From positions 156,244 to 220,243 of the forward strand of contig NZ_LJGU01000114.1 of assembly GCF_001751245.1 (NCBI RefSeq): a stretch of 64,000 nucleotides of DNA. Reading direction: 5' to 3'. The stretch comes from Streptomyces oceani. Its GTDB lineage: Bacteria; Actinomycetota; Actinomycetes; Streptomycetales; Streptomycetaceae. Shown one piece after another: positions 58,920 through 64,000 of the stretch; position 1 is the first letter of the stretch, and each line of letters opens with the position of its first letter. The notes beneath the pieces were generated by a model. That model did not search any database. It was given only the letters and a program-made list of their open reading frames with translations, and was not told the origin of the DNA. The position numbers and the translations under genes are program-made.

Positions 58920-60569
58920 ATGGCCACCACCCACGAAGTCTTCAACCAGGCACCACCGCTGACCGGCTACAACGCCGCGGCGGACGATCTCGCCCTGCTC
59001 GAGTCGGTGCGCCACGGCGGTGCCGGCCACGGTGAGGGGCGACTGCTCGAGCTGGGCGCGCGTGCCGGTTCCCCGGAGGTGCTGGAACAGGCCCGGCTGG
59101 CGGAGGAGAACCCGCCGCGGCTGCGCACGCACGACCGGTTCGGTCACCGTATCGACGAGGTGGAGTTCCACCCTGCCTGGCACCAGTTGATGACCGCGGC
59201 GGTCGGGGCCGGTCTGCACGCCGCACCGTGGACGGACCAACGACCGAGCGCCCACCTGCTGCGGGCAGCCCGGTTCTACGTCTGGTCCCAGGCGGAGGCG
59301 GGCCACGGCTGCCCGATCTCCATGACGTACGCGGCCGTGCCGGCCCTGCGTGCCCAGCCCGAGCTGGCCGCGGCGTACGAACCGCTGCTCGCCTCCCGCA
59401 GCTACGACTTCGGGCTGCGCCCGCCCCTGGCGAAGTCCGGGCTGATCGCGGGCATGTCGATGACGGAGAAGCAGGGCGGCTCGGACGTACGCGCCAACAC
59501 CACCCGCGCGGTGTCCGTCGGGGACGCCGACGGCACGTACCGGATCACCGGCCACAAGTGGTTCACCTCCGCGCCGATGAGCGACGTCTTCCTCACCCTG
59601 GCGAACCTGGAAGAGGGGCCGACCTGCTTCCTTCTCCCCCGGGTGTTGCCGGACGGGGCCCGGAACGGCCTGCGACTGCAACGGCTCAAGGAGAAGCTGG
59701 GCAACCGTTCCAACGCCTCCGCCGAGTTGGAGTACGAGGGCGCGCTGGGTTGGCGGGTCGGCGAGCCGGGGCGGGGGGTACGCACCATCGTCGAGATGGT
59801 CAACATGACAAGGCTGGACTGCGTACTCGGTTCGGCCGCCGGGATGCGGGCCGGGCTGCGGCACGCGCTTCAGCACACCAACCATCGCGAGGCGTTCGGC
59901 GCGGTGCTCCGTGAACAGCCACTGATGCGGAACGTACTGGCGGATCTGGCGCTGGAGTCGGAGGCCGCGACCGCGCTGGGCCTGCGTCTGGCCACCGCGC
60001 TGGACCGGGCGCAGGCCGGCGACCAGCAGGAGGCGGCGCTGCGTCGGTTGGGGCTGGCGGCCGGCAAGTACTGGGTGTGCAAGCGGGGCAGCGCGCACGC
60101 CGCCGAGGCGCTGGAGTGCCTGGGCGGCAACGGCTACGTGGAGGAGTCCGGGATGCCGCGCCTTTTCCGGGAGGCGCCGCTGCTGTCGATCTGGGAGGGC
60201 TCGGGGAACGTCGCCGCCCTGGACGTACTGCGCGCGCTGGCGAAGGACCCGGGGCTGCTGGACGCGTTCTGGGCCGAGGTGGAGAGCGCCTCCGGCGCCG
60301 ACCGGCGGCTGGACTCGGCGGTGGCGTCGCTGCGCAAGGAGGTGACGATGCTGTCCGATCCGGTGGCGGGGCAGTTGTGGGCGCGCCGGCTGGCCGAACG
60401 GATCACCCTGGTCTTCCAGGGCGCGTTGCTCGTACGGCACAGCACGCCCGCGGTCGCGGACGCCTTCTGCGCCTCCCGGCTCGGCGGTGACTGGGGCGGG
60501 GCGTTCGGGACGCTGCCGACCGACGTCGAGCTGGCCACGATCCTGGACCGGGCGAGCGGGATGGCCTGA
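58920..60569 (+). CDS. Acyl-CoA dehydrogenase family protein, AidB-like
   Basis: A 549-residue flavoprotein of the AidB group (longer than ordinary acyl-CoA dehydrogenases). FAD and substrate blocks: GMSMTEKQGGSDVRANTT, GHKWFTSAPMSDVFLTLANL, EKLGNRSNASAELEYEGALG, and SIWEGSGNVAALDVLRAL around the catalytic Glu. AidB proteins protect DNA in the alkylation response, others oxidise isovaleryl-CoA. The start at ATG 58920 lacks a clear ribosome site, so the message may be leaderless. 219 nt without a gene follow, up to the convergent dehydrogenase gene; only short GGGAC repeats are seen there. Confidence 0.92.
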   Translation: MATTHEVFNQAPPLTGYNAAADDLALLESVRHGGAGHGEGRLLELGARAGSPEVLEQARLAEENPPRLRTHDRFGHRIDEVEFHPAWHQLMTAAVGAGLHAAPWTDQRPSAHLLRAARFYVWSQAEAGHGCPISMTYAAVPALRAQPELAAAYEPLLASRSYDFGLRPPLAKSGLIAGMSMTEKQGGSDVRANTTRAVSVGDADGTYRITGHKWFTSAPMSDVFLTLANLEEGPTCFLLPRVLPDGARNGLRLQRLKEKLGNRSNASAELEYEGALGWRVGEPGRGVRTIVEMVNMTRLDCVLGSAAGMRAGLRHALQHTNHREAFGAVLREQPLMRNVLADLALESEAATALGLRLATALDRAQAGDQQEAALRRLGLAAGKYWVCKRGSAHAAEALECLGGNGYVEESGMPRLFREAPLLSIWEGSGNVAALDVLRALAKDPGLLDAFWAEVESASGADRRLDSAVASLRKEVTMLSDPVAGQLWARRLAERITLVFQGALLVRHSTPAVADAFCASRLGGDWGGAFGTLPTDVELATILDRASGMA

Positions 60570-60788
60570 GGAACGGGGTTTCTCAAGCGGCTGGTGCGGC
60601 CGGGGCCGGGACATTCCGCCGGACCGGTGGACGGGGACCGGGACGGGGACGGGGACGACCGGAGCGTCAGTCCGAGCTGGGCGCCGGATACCAACGCCCC
60701 GGTCGTACGTCCGTGGGTGCGGGGTACAGGACCAGCGGCCGGTCGTGCTCCCCACACCCTCAGGCCGCGGACGGATCCCTGGGCAGGA

Positions 60789-61778
60789 TCACGGCACCAC
60801 TACGATCTTTCGCCCCTCCCCGGCCGCGAAGCGCTCCAACGCGGCCGGGTAACTCTGCAGTGGCATCCGGTCACTGATGAAGACGTCCGGATCGAGCACG
60901 CCGGCCGCGAAGAGGTCCGCGGCGCGTTCGTAGCTGTGCAGGACCGCCATGGAGCCGGTGATGGTGATCTCCTGGTTATAGATCTTGTACGGCTCGATGG
61001 TGGCCCGGGTCGCGTAGTCGGACACCCCGAACTGCAGGAAGGTGCCCGCCTTCGCGACCCGACCGAGGCCGTCCTGGATGGCGGCGGCGTTACCGGTGGC
61101 GTCCACCACCAGGTCCCAGCCCTTCGGACGGTCCAGCTCGTCCGCGCTGGCCGCCGCGGCGGAGCAGCCGAGCGTGCGAGCGGTGGCGAGACGGTCCGCG
61201 TTGAGGTCCAGCATGTCGACGGCCGCGGCGCCGGTGCGCTTGGCCAGCTCGAGCATCATCAGGCCCATGGTGCCGGAACCGTAGATCAGCACGTGCGCGC
61301 CGAGTTGGCTGTTGAGCACGTCGTAACCCCGCACCGCGCAGGACAGCGGCTCGATGAGCGCGGCGTCCTGGGTGCGTACGTGCTCCGGCAGCCGCACGCA
61401 GTTGGCGACCGGGGCCACGGCGTACTCCGCCGCCCCGCCCTGGGTGGTGACGCCGATCGCCGACCAGCGGTCGCACAGGTTGTTGTGCCCGGTGCGGCAG
61501 TAACGGCACTCGAAGCAGTACAGCGAGGGGTCGACAGCCACCTGGTCGCCCACCGCCAGTTCGGTGACCTCGCTACCGATCCCGACGACCTCACCGGCGA
61601 ACTCGTGCCCGGGGACCAGAGGCAGCGAGGGCGCGAACTCGCCCTGCAGGATGTGCAGGTCCGTACCACACAGCCCGCAGGCCGCCACATCGACGACGAC
61701 CTCGCGTGGGCCGGGTGAGGGGTCCGGCACGGTGGTGATGCCGACCGTGCCGGGCGATTCCACGAGTGCGGCCTTCAT
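60789..61778 (-). CDS. Zinc-dependent polyol (alcohol) dehydrogenase
   Basis: A 329-residue medium-chain dehydrogenase. Catalytic zinc ligands: Cys and His in CGLCGTDLHILQGEF and GHEFAGEVVG. The structural zinc lobe has four Cys in CFECRYCRTGHNNLC. The NAD fold is LIYGSGTMGLMMLELA followed by Asp-rich VDMLDLNADR, favouring NAD. The start ATG at 61778 overlaps the permease stop (ATGA), with GGAG upstream. Placed behind a SmoFG-like transporter, it likely oxidises an imported polyol such as sorbitol, mannitol or arabitol (inference). Confidence 0.92.
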   Translation of the reverse strand: MKAALVESPGTVGITTVPDPSPGPREVVVDVAACGLCGTDLHILQGEFAPSLPLVPGHEFAGEVVGIGSEVTELAVGDQVAVDPSLYCFECRYCRTGHNNLCDRWSAIGVTTQGGAAEYAVAPVANCVRLPEHVRTQDAALIEPLSCAVRGYDVLNSQLGAHVLIYGSGTMGLMMLELAKRTGAAAVDMLDLNADRLATARTLGCSAAAASADELDRPKGWDLVVDATGNAAAIQDGLGRVAKAGTFLQFGVSDYATRATIEPYKIYNQEITITGSMAVLHSYERAADLFAAGVLDPDVFISDRMPLQSYPAALERFAAGEGRKIVVVP

Positions 61779-62719
61779 TTGACTGCTCCTAGCGACAGGC
61801 CCTGGACGAGTTTGTCCTGGGCGGCGAAGCCGGCGGCGAGCACCGGCAGGGAAATGGCGAGCGAGGCGGCGCACACCTTGGCCAGGAACAGGCCCTGGCT
61901 GGTGATGAATCCGGTGAGGAAGACCGGAGCGGTCTGCGCGACGACACCGGTGAGAACTTTCGCGAAAAGCATCTCGTTCCAGCTGAAGATGAAACAGATC
62001 AACGCGGTCGCGGCCACGCCGGGGCCGGCGATCGGCGCGATCACCCGAAGCAGGATGGTCGGAAGCCGGGCGCCGTCGAGTTGCGCGGCCTCGATGAGCG
62101 AGACCGGTATCTCGGCGAGGAAGGACTGCAGCATCCACACCGCGATCGGCAGGTTCATCGAGGTGTAGAGGATGATCAGCAGCCAGATGTTGTCGAGCAT
62201 GCCGACGTTCTTCGCGAAGAGGTAGACCGGCAACAGGCCGGCCACCACCGGCAGCATCTTCGTGGACAGGAAGAAGAAAAGCACGTCCCGCCACCTGGCG
62301 ACCGGCCGGATCGACAGCGCGTACGCCGCCGGGAAGGCCAGCAACAGCACGAACACCGTGGAGAGCACGGACGCGGACATCGAGTTGGCCAGCGACGGCC
62401 ACGGGCTGGCGCCGCCGTCCGCGCCGAAGAACGTGCGGTAGCTGTCCAGGGTGAGTGGCGCCCCCAGGGAGGGCGGGTTCGTGGCGGCGTCCGGTTCGGA
62501 GTGCAGTGAGGTGAGGACCATCCACGCCACGGGGAGGAAGAAGAGCACCCCCAGCAGCCACGCCAGCAGGCCCAGCGCGGCGTTCCGGCGACGGGCCCGG
62601 CGCAGCGGGGGCGGGGGTGGCGCGGCCTGCCGGGACGCGCGGCGTGTGGTGGCGGCCGGACTGCTGGCGGTCCGTGTCGCGGACGAGGGTTTCGGATCGG
62701 GGACCTGGGCCGCGGTCAT
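61775..62719 (-). CDS. Carbohydrate ABC transporter permease (MalG/SmoG-like)
   Basis: A 314-residue membrane protein with six helices and a proline-rich N-terminus. The ATPase-contact EAA loop is SLIEAAQLDGARLPTILLRVIAP. Further blocks: WLLGVLFFLPVAWMVLTSLH, LLPVYLFAKNVGMLDNIWLL and FIFSWNEMLFAKVLTG. Works with the partner permease (62716-63777) and the binding protein at the window edge. ATG at 62719 overlaps the partner's stop (ATGA). The ATPase gene is not in the window; shared ATPases such as MsiK often serve such systems in streptomycetes. Confidence 0.92.
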   Translation of the reverse strand: MTAAQVPDPKPSSATRTASSPAATTRRASRQAAPPPPPLRRARRRNAALGLLAWLLGVLFFLPVAWMVLTSLHSEPDAATNPPSLGAPLTLDSYRTFFGADGGASPWPSLANSMSASVLSTVFVLLLAFPAAYALSIRPVARWRDVLFFFLSTKMLPVVAGLLPVYLFAKNVGMLDNIWLLIILYTSMNLPIAVWMLQSFLAEIPVSLIEAAQLDGARLPTILLRVIAPIAGPGVAATALICFIFSWNEMLFAKVLTGVVAQTAPVFLTGFITSQGLFLAKVCAASLAISLPVLAAGFAAQDKLVQGLSLGAVK

Positions 62720-63777
62720 CCTCGCGACACCTCCTCACTGAAGAGAGACGAGACGACGCGGAGGACGAAGGTGGCTATGACGATCGACCCGAGCACGACG
62801 AGCACGCCCGTGGCGGATGCCTCGCCGTACTCGTGCGCCTTGTAGAAGGTCTCGTAGATGGTGTACGGCAGGTTGGCGGTGCCAAGGCCGCCCTTGGTGA
62901 TGGTGAACACCGCGTCGAAGTTCTGCACGATGTAGATGGAGCCGAGCAGCGCGCCGAGTTCCAGGTAGCGGCGCAGGTGCGGCAGGGTGAGGTAGCGGAA
63001 GACCTGCCAGTTGTTGGCACCGTCGAGGTGTGCCGCCTCGATCAGCTCGAGCGGGCGGCTCTGCAGCCCGGCGAGCACGATCAGCATCATGAACGGCGTC
63101 CACTGCCAGATCAACGCCGCCTCCACCGCCAGCAGCGGCATCTCCGAGGTCCACTCGGGCTGCGCCGGGTCCGCGATGCCGAACAGGCTGCCGAACCAGT
63201 TGAGAAGACCGTTGAACAGGCCGTACTCGGGGTTGAAGAGGGCGTGTTTCCACAACAACGCGGCGGCGACGGGCACGATCAGGAACGGCGCGATGAGCAT
63301 GGTGCGTACGATCCCGCGACCCCGGAAGGTGCGGTCGAGCAGCAGTGCCAGCAGCAGGCCGAGCAGCAGGCTGGTGAGGACGACGGCCGCGGTGAGCACG
63401 GCGGTTGTCACCACCGACTCGCGTACGTCGGGATCACCGAGCACCGTGGCGTAGTTGCCGAGGCCGCTGAAGGCACGGTTGTCCGGGTGCAGCGAGTTCC
63501 AGTCGAAGAGAGAGGTCACCAGCGTCGCGGCGAACGGCAGTTGGGTGACGACGATCAGGAAGACCAGCGCGGGCAGCAGCGGGGCCCGGGTGGCCCACGC
63601 TTTGAGACCCCGCTCTTTGGCTCCCGGTTCGGTCCCTGGCTTCCGTGCCGGTGCCGGACGGTCAGTCTGGTCCGTGCCGGCCGACCGTGGGGCGGGCGGC
63701 CGGCTCGTGGTGGTGGACGTGGTCTGGGCGTCCGGAGTGCTGGGCTCTGGGGTCGTGGAGTCCGGGGTACTCGTCAT
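62716..63777 (-). CDS. Carbohydrate ABC transporter permease (MalF/SmoF-like)
   Basis: A 353-residue membrane protein. The first 60 residues are Thr/Pro-rich and disordered, then six helices. The EAA loop is LELIEAAHLDGANNWQVFRY. Other blocks: LLPALVFLIVVTQLPFAATL, VRTMLIAPFLIVPVAAALLW and IVQNFDAVFTITKGGLGTAN. Starts at ATG 63777, overlapping the binding-protein stop (ATGA). It forms the transport pore together with the MalG-type partner. Confidence 0.92.
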   Translation of the reverse strand: MTSTPDSTTPEPSTPDAQTTSTTTSRPPAPRSAGTDQTDRPAPARKPGTEPGAKERGLKAWATRAPLLPALVFLIVVTQLPFAATLVTSLFDWNSLHPDNRAFSGLGNYATVLGDPDVRESVVTTAVLTAAVVLTSLLLGLLLALLLDRTFRGRGIVRTMLIAPFLIVPVAAALLWKHALFNPEYGLFNGLLNWFGSLFGIADPAQPEWTSEMPLLAVEAALIWQWTPFMMLIVLAGLQSRPLELIEAAHLDGANNWQVFRYLTLPHLRRYLELGALLGSIYIVQNFDAVFTITKGGLGTANLPYTIYETFYKAHEYGEASATGVLVVLGSIVIATFVLRVVSSLFSEEVSRG

Positions 63778-64000
63778 TTCTGGTACTCCTCCGCCACTTC
63801 CTCGGCCAGCTTCTGCGAGGTCTCCAGCGCGTCGTCGACCGACTGCTGTCCCGCGATCGCGGCACTGATCTCCTGGGACACCTCCAAGCCGAGTTCGGTG
63901 AACTCCGGGATACCGACGAACTGAATGCCGGGGGCGGGCCTCTTCTGTATGCCCGGGTCATCCGGCTTGGTGTTGTCGATCGCTTCGTGGGTCACCTCGT
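63774..64000 (-). CDS. Extracellular solute-binding protein, C-terminal part (cut by window edge)
   Basis: Only the last 75 or so residues are in the window; the frame is open to position 64000. The visible sequence, GIQFVGIPEFTELGLEVSQEISAAIAG followed by SVDDALETSQKLAEEVAEEYQ, is typical of the C-terminal end of family 1 sugar/polyol-binding proteins. Quoted pieces are core fragments. It precedes the two permeases with a 4-nt overlap, so it is the binding protein of this transporter. Lipobox and ligand lie outside the view. Confidence 0.85.
   Translation of the reverse strand, partial: EVTHEAIDNTKPDDPGIQKRPAPGIQFVGIPEFTELGLEVSQEISAAIAGQQSVDDALETSQKLAEEVAEEYQK

Overview
The window is high-GC DNA (roughly 70 percent or more), with frequent GTG and some TTG starts, purine-rich ribosome sites, and many 4-nt GTGA or ATGA stop/start overlaps. 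The gene content (SigK/RskA, NarL-type two-component system, ROK regulator, class F sortase, baeRF2 and DUF6158 proteins) points to a streptomycete or close actinomycete chromosome. There is no CRISPR array, no complete insertion sequence and no prophage. About 50 protein genes, one tRNA, one frameshifted regulator and several dyads, repeats and terminator-like hairpins can be supported.

Left part (1-22.1 kb), almost all on the minus strand. After an O-methyltransferase cut by the window edge and tRNA-Leu(GAG) comes an eight-gene, tightly coupled operon (9623 to 1291): inositol-3-phosphate synthase, UbiA prenyltransferase (EboC-like), cytosolic TIM-barrel isomerase, EboA, EboB (TatD-like), EboE, EboF (phosphodiesterase) and a Tat-exported sugar isomerase. 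This is an ebo-type metabolite traffic operon in which inositol-3-phosphate synthase sits in place of the dehydroquinate-synthase-like EboD. Next come two exported proteins (ThuA plus 3-keto-disaccharide hydrolase; sorbosone dehydrogenase with PKD and CBM6-like parts). A sugar-uptake unit follows: ROK regulator, RbsA/RbsC/RbsB-type ABC transporter, Gfo/Idh/MocA dehydrogenase and sugar isomerase. Together these suggest oxidative (3-keto) breakdown of a glycoside and inositol or sugar metabolism.

Middle part (22.3-34.4 kb) is a mixed region: two methyltransferases, a HAD phosphatase, a NarL-type sensor/regulator pair, FdhD, a sulfotransferase, a long-chain acyl-CoA ligase, an aldo/keto reductase, and a flavoprotein plus XRE-regulator pair in which the regulator is frameshifted.

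The 34.7-46.1 kb part carries a CHRD protein with a class F sortase, then a locus strikingly like the mycobacterial SigK regulon: ECF sigma factor and RskA-type anti-sigma factor; a convergent five-gene operon of FAD oxidoreductase, DUF1365, two cyclopropane-fatty-acid-synthase-like methyltransferases and DUF1295; and, divergent from that operon, a membrane molybdopterin oxidoreductase and a fasciclin lipoprotein (MPT70/83-like).

Right part (46.2-64 kb): pterin dehydratase, VOC proteins, a fatty acid desaturase, a membrane phosphatase with a holin-like N-terminus, an MBL-fold hydrolase, a DedA protein, an aminotransferase-fold protein that seems to lack its catalytic lysine, a baeRF2/DUF2795 pair, a TetR regulator divergent from NTF2-like and heavy-metal-binding genes with a clear repeated operator, an AidB-like acyl-CoA dehydrogenase, and finally a polyol-type ABC transporter operon with a zinc alcohol dehydrogenase, cut by the right edge.
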